Assembly (NCBI GenBank): GCA_040752195.1
Contig: JBFMFC010000016.1
Span: 1-64,000, forward strand
DNA: 64,000 bases
Direction: 5' to 3'
DNA from: DSNY01 sp040752195
GTDB lineage: Bacteria > Pseudomonadota > Gammaproteobacteria > Burkholderiales > Burkholderiaceae_F
Positions 40,639 through 49,988 of this stretch are shown piece after piece. Within the stretch, counting starts at the first letter, position 1; the number at the start of each line of letters is the position of its first letter. The translations under genes were made by a program, and so were the position numbers. The notes below the pieces were generated by a model. It made no database searches. It was not told the DNA's origin and saw only the letters and a program-made list of their open reading frames with translations.

Positions 40639-42357
40639 CTAGCTGCGGGTCGTTTCGCGCCAGCGCTGCGTGCGGCGGACGAGCCACCACTCGGCGACGA
40701 AAAAGAGCACCGTGACGACGGCCGAGGTGGCGACGATCAGCGTGGCCATCGCGGCGGCCGCGCCGACATTGCCGGCTTCGTCCAGGTGCAGGATCGAGAT
40801 CGACGCGAGCGTCGTCTTCGGCGAATACAGGAACACGACGCACGAGATCGTCGTCATCGCGTTGACGAAGTAGTAGCGGCTGATGTCGATGATCGACGGC
40901 AGACACACCGGCACCGTCACGCGCCAGAACGTCTTGTAAAAGGGCACCTTCAACGACGCCGATACCGACTCGAACTCGTTGTCGAGCTGCTTCAGCGCGG
41001 TGACCGCCGTCAGGTGGCTCGACGAATAGAAGTGGATGACGGTGGACAGCACGAGGATCGTCATCGTGCCGTACAGGAAGCCGAGCGGATTCGCCGGGTG
41101 GTTGAAGAACAGGATGTAGCCGATGCCGAGCACCATGCCGGGCACCGCCATCGGCATCATCGCCTGCAGTTGAATCACCGGGCGCAGGAGCTCGGCCCCG
41201 CGGGTCTTCTCGAGCCAGTATGCGCCGGCGAAGGTCACCGCCGCGCCGACGAGCGCGCACCACAACGCCAGTTTGATGCTGTTCGGGTACGCATGGTCCA
41301 CCCCCGCTTCCTCGAAGCCGTAGGTGTAGTGGGTCAGCGTGAACGACAGGTTGTACGGCCACACCTTGACGAACGAACCGAACACCGCCATGCCGACGAC
41401 GACCAGCATGTACGCCGAGATGGCGAGCACGAACGCGAGCAGCAGGAAGTCGCGCAGCGGCGCCGGTCGCGGGCAATACGGCACGCTGCGCGCGGTCAGC
41501 AGCGCGCGCTGCCGCTGGCGCACCGCGTGGTCGATCGCGAACGCGACGAGCACCGGCGCCAGCAGGATCAGGCCGACCACCGCGCCCATCGAGAAGTTCT
41601 GCTGGCCGATCACCTGCTTGTAGACGTCGATCGCGAGCACGCTGGTGTTGCCGCCGATCACTTTCGGGACACCGAACTCGGACACGGCCATCGTGAACAC
41701 GACCATCGCCGCCGAAATCAGTCCGTAGCGCGCTCCCGGCAGCGTGATCGTCAGAAACTTGCGCCAGCCGGGGGTGGCCATCGAATCGGCCGCCTCGTAA
41801 AACCGCGCATCCGACAGCGCCAGCGCCGCCAGCAGGATCATCACCGCGTGCGGGAACGACGAAAAGACCATCGCCAGCACCATGCCGGGCAGCCCGTAGA
41901 TGCTCTGCAGCCCGAACCAGCCGAGGACGAACTTGAGCCAGCCCTGGTTGCCGAACAGATAGATGAACGACAGCGCAGCCAGCATCGACGGCGCGAGGAT
42001 CGGGATCATCGCGATGCTGCGCCAGACGCTCTTGAAAGGGATGCAGCTGCGCTGGATCGCGTAGGCAAAGACGAACGCGAGCGGCACCGTGATGCCGGTG
42101 GTCAGCCCGGCGAAGACGAGGGTGTTCCGCGCCGAGCGCGCGAATGCCGGCGCGGCGAAGTACTCGGCGAAGTTGGCGAATCCGACGAACTCGCCGCCGC
42201 CGCCGCGCACCGCGCGCACGAACAGGCTCGCCAGCGGCAGCGTCAGGAACACGAGCAGCGCGGCCGCGAAGAGGAACAGGCCCCCGTGCGCGACGATCGT
42301 CTCGCTCGCCAGCCGCGCCGGCCGCGGCGCGAAGTCCGGGCGGGCGACCGCGGTCAT
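40639..42357 (-). CDS. phnU: 2-aminoethylphosphonate ABC transporter, fused permease
   Basis: A 572-residue inner-membrane permease made of two binding-protein-dependent transport modules in one chain, about 12 helices, like the fused Fe3+/AEP-type permeases. The EAA-like cytoplasmic loops are EAADSMATPGWRKFLTITLPG in the first half and ESVSASLKVPFYKTFWRVTVP in the second. The ATG overlaps the stop of the ATPase gene (ATGA), so the two are translationally coupled. Substrate assigned from cluster context with phnW/A/Y. Confidence 0.9.
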   Translation of the reverse strand: MTAVARPDFAPRPARLASETIVAHGGLFLFAAALLVFLTLPLASLFVRAVRGGGGEFVGFANFAEYFAAPAFARSARNTLVFAGLTTGITVPLAFVFAYAIQRSCIPFKSVWRSIAMIPILAPSMLAALSFIYLFGNQGWLKFVLGWFGLQSIYGLPGMVLAMVFSSFPHAVMILLAALALSDARFYEAADSMATPGWRKFLTITLPGARYGLISAAMVVFTMAVSEFGVPKVIGGNTSVLAIDVYKQVIGQQNFSMGAVVGLILLAPVLVAFAIDHAVRQRQRALLTARSVPYCPRPAPLRDFLLLAFVLAISAYMLVVVGMAVFGSFVKVWPYNLSFTLTHYTYGFEEAGVDHAYPNSIKLALWCALVGAAVTFAGAYWLEKTRGAELLRPVIQLQAMMPMAVPGMVLGIGYILFFNHPANPLGFLYGTMTILVLSTVIHFYSSSHLTAVTALKQLDNEFESVSASLKVPFYKTFWRVTVPVCLPSIIDISRYYFVNAMTTISCVVFLYSPKTTLASISILHLDEAGNVGAAAAMATLIVATSAVVTVLFFVAEWWLVRRTQRWRETTRS

Positions 42358-43433
42358 GCGGCGGAGAACACGCGCACGCGCTCGCCGCGCAGCGCGAACG
42401 GAATCGTCGCACCCTCGCGCACGCCCATTTCGAGCGCCTGGTTCAGCGAGAAGTAGACGAGCAGCTTCTGCCCTTCGAAGCCTTCCACGTCCATCGCCGC
42501 CAGGCAGTAGGTGCCAAGGAAGTCCACACCGAGCACGCGCCCGCGCATGGCGTTCGGCATCCGCTCGACCGGGCCCGAATCCGGCAGCAGCCGGTCCTCG
42601 GGCCGCAGATACAGCCGTACCGCTTCGCCGGCCGCATGGCCGTTGGCCTGTGTCGCGAGCTCGACGCGGCCCACGCGGTAGCGCCCTTCGCCCAGGCTCG
42701 TGGCGCGCAGCACGTTGACCTTGCCGAGGAAGTCGGCGACGAACGGCGTTGCGGGCTGCTCGTAGACCTGCAAGGGCGTGCCGACCTGTTCGATGCGGCC
42801 GTGATTCATCACCACGACGCGGTCCGACATCGACAGCGCTTCCTCCTGGTCGTGCGTGACCATGATCGTGGTGACGCCGACACGCTTCTGAAGGTGGCGG
42901 ATCTCGCCGCGCAGCCGCTCGCGTTCCTTGGCGTCGAGCGCGGAGAGCGGCTCGTCCAGCAGCAGCAGGCTCGGCGCGGTGGCGAGCGCGCGCGCGAGCG
43001 CGACGCGCTGCTGCTGCCCGCCGGAGAGCTGGCTCGGATACTTCGGCCCCGAGTCGGGCAGGCCCACGAGCGTCAGCAGCTCCCTGACGCGCGCGTCGAT
43101 CTGCGCACGCGCGCGGCGCCGGTTGATCAGCCCGTAGGCGATGTTCTCGTTGATCGTGAGATTCGGAAACAGCGCGTACGACTGGAAAACGATGCCGTAG
43201 TCGCGCGCCGACGGCGGCGCGCTCGAGATGTCGCGGCCATTCTGAATGACGCGGCCGCGCGTCTGCGACTCCAGCCCCGCGATGATCCGCAACAGCGTGG
43301 TCTTGCCGCAGCCCGACGGCCCGACGAAGCACACCAGCTCCCCGGCGTCGATGGCGAGGTCGACCGACTGCAACGCGACAAAGCCGCCGAACGCCTTGTG
43401 GATGCCTTCGAGCCGAAGCGCTTCGCCCGTCAT
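42354..43433 (-). CDS. phnT: 2-aminoethylphosphonate ABC transporter, ATP-binding protein
   Basis: A 359-residue ABC ATPase. It shows Walker A VGPSGCGKTTLL (about 38-49), Q-loop FQSYALFPN, signature LSGGQQQR, Walker B LLLLDEPLSALD and H-loop VTHDQ. A C-terminal TOBE-like regulatory domain (about 280-355, including LRPEDRL) follows. It energises the fused permease downstream. It starts 98 bp after the binding-protein gene. Confidence 0.93.
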   Translation of the reverse strand: MTGEALRLEGIHKAFGGFVALQSVDLAIDAGELVCFVGPSGCGKTTLLRIIAGLESQTRGRVIQNGRDISSAPPSARDYGIVFQSYALFPNLTINENIAYGLINRRRARAQIDARVRELLTLVGLPDSGPKYPSQLSGGQQQRVALARALATAPSLLLLDEPLSALDAKERERLRGEIRHLQKRVGVTTIMVTHDQEEALSMSDRVVVMNHGRIEQVGTPLQVYEQPATPFVADFLGKVNVLRATSLGEGRYRVGRVELATQANGHAAGEAVRLYLRPEDRLLPDSGPVERMPNAMRGRVLGVDFLGTYCLAAMDVEGFEGQKLLVYFSLNQALEMGVREGATIPFALRGERVRVFSAA

Positions 43434-43531
43434 GCCTGCACGTTACCCGCACAAGAGCGCCGCGTTGAGCCGCATTGGCGCGGCCGGCTCGAACGCGGCG
43501 AGTCGTTCCGGCGCGCGCGCCCGGAACAACG

Positions 43532-44560
43532 TCACTTCGGAGCGGCCTTGCTCTCGTAGCGCTTGCTCCACTCCTTCAGGATGCGGTCGCGGTTCTTCGC
43601 GGCCCACGCGAAGTCGTTCTTCACGAGCCGCGCGCCGTAGTCGGGCGGCACGTTCGGCAGAGGCTTGTTCAGCGCCGGCACCGCGACGATCGCGAAGTTG
43701 TTCGCGTACAGCCCCATTGCCTCGTCCGAGATCGACCAGTCGAGCAGCCGCTGCGCGGCCGCGAGGTTCCTGGTGCCCTTGTGGATGCCGATCGCTTCGA
43801 GGTCCCAGCCGAGGCCTTCCTTCGGGAACACGAGGTCGATCGGCTTGCCCTGCGCCTTCTCGCGGTTGGCGCGGTACTCGAACGAGATGCCGACGACGTA
43901 CTCGCCGTTGGCGGCCGACGCGCACGGGCGCGAGCCCGAGTGCATGTACTGCGCGATGTTCTCGTGCAGCGCGTCCATATATTTCCAGCCTTCGGCCTCG
44001 CCCCACAACTGCAGCCACGCCGACACGTCGAAGAAGCCGGTGCCGCTGGAAGCCGGATGCGGCATCACGATCTGGCCCTTGTAGACGGGCTTGGTCAGGT
44101 CTTTCCACGTCTCGGGCTTCGGGATGTTGCGCTTGGCGGCCTCGGCCGTGTTGAAGCAGATGGTCGCACCCCACACGTCCATGCCGACCCACGCGGGCGG
44201 GTTCCTGGGATCGCGGTACTGCGGCGCGATACGCTCGAGCCCCTTGGGCGCGTACGGCTGCAGCATGCCCTCGGCGTCGAAGATCGCCATGCTGGTCGCC
44301 GCCACGCCCATCACGACGTCGGCGCGCGGGTTGGCCTTCTCGGCGAGCAGCTTGGCTGTGATCACGCCGGTGGAGTCGCGCACCCAGACGATCTCGATGT
44401 TCGGATTGGCCTTCTCGAAGGCGGTCTGGTACGCCTTCAACTGGTCGGTCTCGAGGGCGGTATAGACGGTCAGTTGGGTCTTCTGCGCCGCCGCCCCGCC
44501 GGCGGCCAGCGACAGCGCAAGCGCGCACAGCACGCCGAGCGCCGGATTGCGGAACGTCAT
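43532..44560 (-). CDS. phnS: 2-aminoethylphosphonate ABC transporter, substrate-binding protein
   Basis: A 342-residue periplasmic binding protein. A signal peptide (MTFRNPALGVLCALALSLAAG, cleaved near AAA-QKT) is followed by a two-lobed fold of the iron(III)/AEP class: LTVYTALETDQLKAYQTAF, ADVVMGVAATSMAIF, PASSGTGFFDVSAWLQLWGE and GISFEYRANREKAQG. GGAGGAGTTC precedes the ATG. First gene of the minus-strand transporter-phnW operon, reading away from phnR. Confidence 0.92.
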   Translation of the reverse strand: MTFRNPALGVLCALALSLAAGGAAAQKTQLTVYTALETDQLKAYQTAFEKANPNIEIVWVRDSTGVITAKLLAEKANPRADVVMGVAATSMAIFDAEGMLQPYAPKGLERIAPQYRDPRNPPAWVGMDVWGATICFNTAEAAKRNIPKPETWKDLTKPVYKGQIVMPHPASSGTGFFDVSAWLQLWGEAEGWKYMDALHENIAQYMHSGSRPCASAANGEYVVGISFEYRANREKAQGKPIDLVFPKEGLGWDLEAIGIHKGTRNLAAAQRLLDWSISDEAMGLYANNFAIVAVPALNKPLPNVPPDYGARLVKNDFAWAAKNRDRILKEWSKRYESKAAPK

Positions 44561-44792
44561 GAACTCCTCCTTGTTGTCTGACACCCGAGGGGACTCCACG
44601 GTGCGACCGCTCGCACAGCGGGCGGCGGCGACCCGCGAAGCTAACCGTGTTGCATGACCGACCGGTGACCGGCGCGCACCCGCCAAGCGCGGCTGCGCGC
44701 CGGCGCGACCTTGTCTCCCCGTGCCTTCGGCATCTCGTTGTCGGCGGGCCAGTCTACGCAGCGCCGAAAATTGGTGTCAATTGTTTTTTGCA

Positions 44793-44806
44793 GATTGTCG
44801 ACAATC
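44793..44806. promoter_or_regulatory. Palindromic operator candidate for the AEP regulator
   Basis: GATTGTCGACAATC is a perfect 14-bp palindrome in the divergent region between the transporter genes and the GntR gene, 27 bp before the GntR ATG. FCD-type GntR regulators bind short palindromes of TTGT-N2-ACAA type. The site overlaps a plausible plus-strand -35 (TCGACA 44798-44803), 17 bp from TACACT (44821-44826). That would place the transcription start at or next to the ATG, i.e. possibly a leaderless message. Confidence 0.65.
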
Positions 44807-44832
44807 CGGTCGCGCCGCCGTACACTCGCGCC

Positions 44833-45555
44833 ATGCCCTCTTCACAAGTGATTCCGCATCCGACCATCGCGTTGTTGCGCACCGCATCGCTGTCGACCGC
44901 CGCGCAGCAGGAGATCGAACGCATGATCCTCGCCGGCGAAATCGCGCCCGGCGCGAAGCTCACCGAGGCATGGCTGTCCGAGCGGCTCGGCATCTCGCGC
45001 GGCCCGATCCGCGAAGCCTTCCGCATGCTGGAGGAAGCGGGCCTCGTGCGGCAGGAGAAAAACCGCGGCGTCTTCGTGCGCGACATCCCGCTCGACGAGG
45101 CGGTCGAGATCTACGACCTGCGCGCGGCGATGGACGAGCTGATCGGCCGCCGGCTGGCGACCTCGATCACGCCCGAGCAGTTGCGCAAGGCGCGCGCGAT
45201 CGTCGACCGCATGGAGGCGGCGGCGCGGGGCGGCGACATCGACGGCTACCACCTGCTGAACCTGCAGTTCCACGACGCGCTCGTGGAGTTCTCCGGCAAC
45301 CGCAAGCTCGCGGCGATCTACCGCAAGCTCGTCAAGGAACTCGCGCTGTTCCGCCGCCGCAACCTGAACGACCGCGGCGTGCTGCCGCACTCGGTCGCGG
45401 AGCACCGCCAGATCCTCAAGGCGATCGCGTCGGGCGACGCCGAAGCCGCCGGCCGCGCGATGTACGAGCACGCGATCGAGAGCAAGGAGCGCATGCTCAA
45501 GGGTGCGGCGACGGGCTCGGCCCCGGTGCGCGCCCGCGCAGCGCGAAAGGGATAG
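44833..45555 (+). CDS. phnR: GntR/FCD-family phosphonate-utilisation regulator
   Basis: A 240-residue DNA-binding repressor or activator. The N-terminal winged helix has GAKLTEAWLSERLGISRGPIREAFRMLEEAGLV (about 40-73). The C-terminal FCD ligand-binding domain has IYDLRAAMDELIGRRLA, NLQFHDALVEFSGNRKL and the metal-type VAEHRQILKAI. It is the first gene of the plus-strand AEP-degradation operon, 3 bp before phnA, and very likely controls both divergent operons through the palindrome at 44793. The ligand (AEP or a downstream product) is unknown. Confidence 0.88.
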   Translation: MPSSQVIPHPTIALLRTASLSTAAQQEIERMILAGEIAPGAKLTEAWLSERLGISRGPIREAFRMLEEAGLVRQEKNRGVFVRDIPLDEAVEIYDLRAAMDELIGRRLATSITPEQLRKARAIVDRMEAAARGGDIDGYHLLNLQFHDALVEFSGNRKLAAIYRKLVKELALFRRRNLNDRGVLPHSVAEHRQILKAIASGDAEAAGRAMYEHAIESKERMLKGAATGSAPVRARAARKG

Positions 45556-45558
45556 ACC

Positions 45559-46770
45559 ATGCTGGAAGTCAACGGCCGGCGCTACGCGCTGCCGCGACAG
45601 CCGACCGTCGTGATCTGCGTGGACGGCTGCGAACCCGATTACATCGCGCAGGCGGTGGCCGCCGGACAGATGCCGACGATGAAGCGCTGGCTCGCCGAAG
45701 GCACGGCGCTCGTCGCCGACTGCGTCGTGCCGAGCTTCACGAACCCGAACAACCTGTCGATCGTCACCGGCGCGCCGCCTTCGGTGCACGGCATCTGCGG
45801 CAACTATCTGTACGACGCGTCGACCGGCACCGAAGTGATGATGAACGACCCGAAGTGGCTGCGCGCGCCGACGCTGCTCGCAAGCCTGGCGGACGCGGGC
45901 CGATCGGTCGCGGTCGTCACGGCCAAGGACAAGCTGCGCAAGCTGCTCGGCCACGGCATGCGCGGGATCTGTCTGTCGTCGGAGAAGGCCGACCAGGCCA
46001 CGGTCACGGAAAACGGCATCGACGGCGTGCTGCGACTCGTAGGCATGCCGCTGCCTTCGGTGTACAGCGCGGAACTGTCGGAGTTCGTCTTTGCCGCGGG
46101 TGTGAGGCTGCTCGAGACGCGCCGGCCCGATGTGCTGTACCTGTCGACGACCGACTACGTCCAGCACAAGCACGCGCCGGGCGATCCCGACGCGAACCGC
46201 TTCTACGCGATGATGGACCGCTATCTGGCCAAGCTCGACGCGCTGGGCGCGGTGGTCGCGCTGACCGCCGATCACGGAATGAACGCCAAAACCAGGCTCG
46301 ACGCCAGCCCCAACGTGATCTACCTGCAGGATCTGCTCGACGGCTGGCTCGGCGCGGGTCGGTCGCGCGTGATCCTGCCGATCACCGATCCGTACGTCGT
46401 CCATCACGGAGCGCTGGGCTCTTTCGCGACGGTCTACCTGCCGCCCGACTCGGCTTACGGCGTGATGGCGCGCCTGCGCGAACTGCCGGGCATCGAACTG
46501 GTCTGCGGCCGCGAGGAGGCGGCGATCCGCTTCGAGCTGCCGGCCGATCGCATCGGCGATCTGGTCGTGGTCGCCGAGCGCAGCGTCGTGCTGGGCTCCG
46601 CGGCTTCGCGCCACGACCTCACGCAACTCGATCGGCCGCTGCGCTCGCACGGCGGCGTCTCCGAGCAGCGCGTGCCGCTCGTCGTCAATCGGCGAGTTCA
46701 GGGATTGGACAGCCGGCGCAGGTGGCGTAACTTCGACGCTTTCGACCTGGCGCTGAACCACGCCCAATAG
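45559..46770 (+). CDS. phnA: Phosphonoacetate hydrolase
   Basis: A 403-residue alkaline-phosphatase-superfamily metalloenzyme splitting phosphonoacetate to acetate and phosphate. The nucleophile is Thr61 in PSFTNPNN. Likely metal ligands are Asp22 (CVDGCEPD), the Asp and His of STTDYVQHKHAPGD and the Asp/His of LTADHGM. Length fits the family. It lies between phnR and phnY in one operon, completing the PhnW-PhnY-PhnA route. Confidence 0.95.
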   Translation: MLEVNGRRYALPRQPTVVICVDGCEPDYIAQAVAAGQMPTMKRWLAEGTALVADCVVPSFTNPNNLSIVTGAPPSVHGICGNYLYDASTGTEVMMNDPKWLRAPTLLASLADAGRSVAVVTAKDKLRKLLGHGMRGICLSSEKADQATVTENGIDGVLRLVGMPLPSVYSAELSEFVFAAGVRLLETRRPDVLYLSTTDYVQHKHAPGDPDANRFYAMMDRYLAKLDALGAVVALTADHGMNAKTRLDASPNVIYLQDLLDGWLGAGRSRVILPITDPYVVHHGALGSFATVYLPPDSAYGVMARLRELPGIELVCGREEAAIRFELPADRIGDLVVVAERSVVLGSAASRHDLTQLDRPLRSHGGVSEQRVPLVVNRRVQGLDSRRRWRNFDAFDLALNHAQ

Positions 46771-46780
46771 CGTCGCCCGA

Positions 46781-48220
46781 ATGAACGCCCCGACTGCACC
46801 CGTCAGGCGCGAGGCACTGCGCATCGCCGGCCGCATGGTCGACGGCGAGCGCAGTTTCGAGGTGCGTTATCCGTACACCGGCGCAGTCGTCGCGACCGTA
46901 CCGCTGGCCACCGTCGCGCAGGTGCGCGAGGCGCTGCGCATCGCCAGGAGCTACCGCAGCACGCTGACGCGGCACGACCGCCACCGGATCCTGATGCGCG
47001 CGGCGGAGCTTATCGCCGCGCGGCGCGACGAGATCGCGCGGCTGATCACGCTCGAATCCGGGCTGTGCCTGAAGGACACGCTCTACGAAGTCGGGCGCGC
47101 GTCCGACGTGCTGCTGTTCGCCGCCCACCAGGCGCTGGTCGACGACGGCCAGGTTTTCTCGTGCGACCTGACGCCGCACGGCAAGCACCGCAAGGTCTAC
47201 ACGCTGCGCGAGCCGCTGCTCGGCGCGATCAGCGCGATCACGCCGTTCAACCACCCGCTGAACCAGGTGATCCACAAGGTCGCACCGGCGGTGGCGACCA
47301 ACAACCGCATCGTGGTGAAGCCGAGCGAAAAGACGCCGCTCGCCGCGTTCGTGCTCGCCGATGTGCTGTACGAGGCGGGGCTGCCGCCTCAGATGCTGTC
47401 GGTCGTCACCGGCGATCCGAAGGAAATCGCCGACGAACTGCTGACCAGCCCCGATGTCGATCTCGTCACCTTCACCGGCGGCGTCGCGGTCGGCAAGCAC
47501 ATCGCCGCACGCGCCGTTTACAAGCGGCAGGTGCTCGAGCTGGGCGGCAACGACCCCCTGATCGTGATGGAGGACGCCGACATCGACGAGGCCGCCGCGC
47601 TCGCCGCCGCGGGCTCGTACAGGAATTCGGGCCAGCGCTGCACGGCGGTAAAGCGGATACTCGTGCACGAGCGCGTCGCCGACCGCTTCGTCGAGCGGCT
47701 GGTCGAGAAAACCGAGGCCGTCCGCTACGGCGATCCGCTCGATCCGGCAACCGACATGGGCACGGTGATCGACGAGGCCGCCGCCCGCGAGTTCGAGACC
47801 CGCGTCGACGAGGCGATCGCGCAGGGCGCGCGGCTGCTCGCCGGGCACGTGCGGCGAGGTGCGCTGTACGCGCCGACGGTGATCGACCGCGTGTCGCCGG
47901 AAATGCGCGTGGTGAAGACGGAGACCTTCGGCCCGGTGTCGCCCGTGATCCGTTTCACCGACATCGACGAGGCGATCCGGATCGCGAACTCCACGGCTTA
48001 CGGACTGTCATCCGGGATATGCACCAACCGCCTCGACTACGTCACCCGGTTCGTGCAGGAGTTGCACGTCGGCACCGTCAACGTGCGCGAGGTGCCCGGA
48101 TACCGGCTCGAACTGACGCCTTTTGGAGGGATCAAGGATTCCGGCCTGGGGTACAAGGAGGGTGTGCTGGAGGCGATGAAGTCGTTCACCCACACCAAGA
48201 CGTACTCGATCCCGTTCTGA
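46781..48220 (+). CDS. phnY: Phosphonoacetaldehyde dehydrogenase
   Basis: A 479-residue NAD-dependent aldehyde dehydrogenase oxidising phosphonoacetaldehyde to phosphonoacetate. It shows AITPFNHPLNQVIHKVAPA (coenzyme domain), FTGGVAVGK, the general base Glu in LELGGNDPL and the catalytic Cys in NSGQRCTAVKR. The FGGIKDSGLGYKEG C-terminal motif is present. It starts 10 bp after phnA. Sequence alone marks an aldehyde dehydrogenase; the substrate follows from phnW and phnA on either side. Confidence 0.93.
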   Translation: MNAPTAPVRREALRIAGRMVDGERSFEVRYPYTGAVVATVPLATVAQVREALRIARSYRSTLTRHDRHRILMRAAELIAARRDEIARLITLESGLCLKDTLYEVGRASDVLLFAAHQALVDDGQVFSCDLTPHGKHRKVYTLREPLLGAISAITPFNHPLNQVIHKVAPAVATNNRIVVKPSEKTPLAAFVLADVLYEAGLPPQMLSVVTGDPKEIADELLTSPDVDLVTFTGGVAVGKHIAARAVYKRQVLELGGNDPLIVMEDADIDEAAALAAAGSYRNSGQRCTAVKRILVHERVADRFVERLVEKTEAVRYGDPLDPATDMGTVIDEAAAREFETRVDEAIAQGARLLAGHVRRGALYAPTVIDRVSPEMRVVKTETFGPVSPVIRFTDIDEAIRIANSTAYGLSSGICTNRLDYVTRFVQELHVGTVNVREVPGYRLELTPFGGIKDSGLGYKEGVLEAMKSFTHTKTYSIPF

Positions 48221-48308
48221 GGCGCGCGGCGAGCAAGGAATTGATCGCACGCGCGACTCACTGTTTTGGAGATCGAAACCGGGGCACGACGGGCCTCGAC
48301 GAGAGACG

Positions 48309-49988
48309 ATGCAGACGCTGCTGAACTTGATTGCCGCGATCGCCTTGCTGGTGTGGGGGACGCACATCGTCCGCACCGGCGTGCTGCGCGTCGCCGGCGC
48401 GAACCTGCGGCAGGTCCTGCGACGCAGCGTGGGCCGGCGCGCGACCGCCTTTCTCGCCGGCATTGGCGTCACCGGGCTGCTGCAGAGCTCGACGGCGACC
48501 GCGCTGCTGACCTCGACCTTCGTCAGCCAGGGCGTGATCGCCACCGCTGCGGCGCTCGCGGTGATGCTCGGCGCCGACGTCGGCACCGCGCTGATGGTGC
48601 AGGTGTTCTCGCTGGATCTGTCGTGGCTCGCGCCGCTGCTCGTCGCCGCCGGCGTGATCGTCTACCTGTCGAAGAAGAACGAGCGCGCCGGCCAGATCGG
48701 CAAGATCGTGCTCGGGCTCGGCGTGATGATCCTCGCGCTGCAGCTGATCATGCAGGCGACCGCACCGCTGACGCATGCGACCGGCGTCAAGGTGCTGTTC
48801 TCGCAACTGTCCGGCGACATGCTGTTCGACGCGCTGATCGGCGCGCTGCTCGCGGTCGCGTGCTACTCGAGCCTCGCGGTCGTGCTGCTGACGGCGGCGC
48901 TGACCGCATCGCACGTGATCCCGGTGCAGGTCGCGCTCGCGATCGTCGTCGGCGCCAACCTCGGCAGCGGACTGCTCGTGGTGTTGACCACGCTGAAGTC
49001 GGACCCGCTGACGCGCCGCGTCCCGCTCGGCAACTTCCTGTTCAAGGGCGTCGGTTGCCTGATCGCGCTGCCGCTGCTGCCCTTCGCCGGGCAATGGCTC
49101 GCCGCGCTGGACCCGGCGCCGCAGCGCATGGTCGTCAACATGCACCTGGCGTTCAACGTGGGCGTGGCGGTGCTGTTCCTGCCGCTGGTGTCGAAGATCG
49201 CGCGGCTGGTCGAGGCGTGGATGCCGGCCGAGGCCGCGAAGGAAGTTCCCGGCACGCCGCGGCATCTCGACGCGACCGCGCTCGCCACGCCGGCGCTCGC
49301 GATCGGCTGCGCCGCACGCGAAGCGATCCGGCTCGCCGACATCGTGCAGGACATGCTGACCGGCCTGCTGACCGTGCTGAAGACCAACGACTTCCAGCTG
49401 GCCGAGCAGCTGCGCAAGCGCGACGACGAGATCGACCGCCTGTACACGGCGATCAAGCTGTACCTCGCCCAGATCAGCCGCGAGGCGCTCGAAGAACGCG
49501 AATCCAAGCGCTGGACCGACATCATCCAGTTCACGATCAACATGGAGCACGTCGGCGACATCATCGAGCGCGTGCTGATCGACATCGCCGAACGCAAGAT
49601 CCAGCTCGGGCTGTCGTTTTCCGACGCCGGCATGCAGGAGATCGAGCACCTGCACGCGCGGCTGCTGGCGAACCTGAAACTGGCGGTCGCGGTGTTCCTG
49701 AACGGCGACTTCAAGTCCGCGCAGCAGTTGATGGCGGAGAAGGTCGCGTTCCGCGAACTCGAGATGCGCTATGCCGACAGCCACCTGCAGCGGCTGTCGG
49801 GCAACACGCCGCAGTCGATCGAGACGAGCTCGCTGCACCTGGACCTGCTCGCCGACTTCAAGCGCATCAACTCGCTGTTCTGTTCGATCGCGTATCCGAT
49901 CCTCGAGTCCGCGGGCGTGCTGTCGAAGACGCGCGTGCTCGGTGCCGAGCAGTCGCTGGTGTTCAAGCACGACGAGCGCCACGCGTAA
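48309..49988 (+). CDS. Na+/phosphate cotransporter family protein with PhoU-like domain
   Basis: A 559-residue NptA/PNaS-type membrane protein. It has two inverted repeats carrying GLLQSSTATALLTSTF and the related CYSSLAVVLLTAALTAS, about eight to nine helices, then a cytoplasmic helical PhoU-like region (about 345-540: KRDDEIDRLYTAIKLYL, FTINMEHVGDIIERV). Inside an AEP operon it could balance phosphate released by PhnA, by uptake or efflux. ATG with GAGAG upstream. Its stop codon directly touches the next start. Confidence 0.88.
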   Translation: MQTLLNLIAAIALLVWGTHIVRTGVLRVAGANLRQVLRRSVGRRATAFLAGIGVTGLLQSSTATALLTSTFVSQGVIATAAALAVMLGADVGTALMVQVFSLDLSWLAPLLVAAGVIVYLSKKNERAGQIGKIVLGLGVMILALQLIMQATAPLTHATGVKVLFSQLSGDMLFDALIGALLAVACYSSLAVVLLTAALTASHVIPVQVALAIVVGANLGSGLLVVLTTLKSDPLTRRVPLGNFLFKGVGCLIALPLLPFAGQWLAALDPAPQRMVVNMHLAFNVGVAVLFLPLVSKIARLVEAWMPAEAAKEVPGTPRHLDATALATPALAIGCAAREAIRLADIVQDMLTGLLTVLKTNDFQLAEQLRKRDDEIDRLYTAIKLYLAQISREALEERESKRWTDIIQFTINMEHVGDIIERVLIDIAERKIQLGLSFSDAGMQEIEHLHARLLANLKLAVAVFLNGDFKSAQQLMAEKVAFRELEMRYADSHLQRLSGNTPQSIETSSLHLDLLADFKRINSLFCSIAYPILESAGVLSKTRVLGAEQSLVFKHDERHA

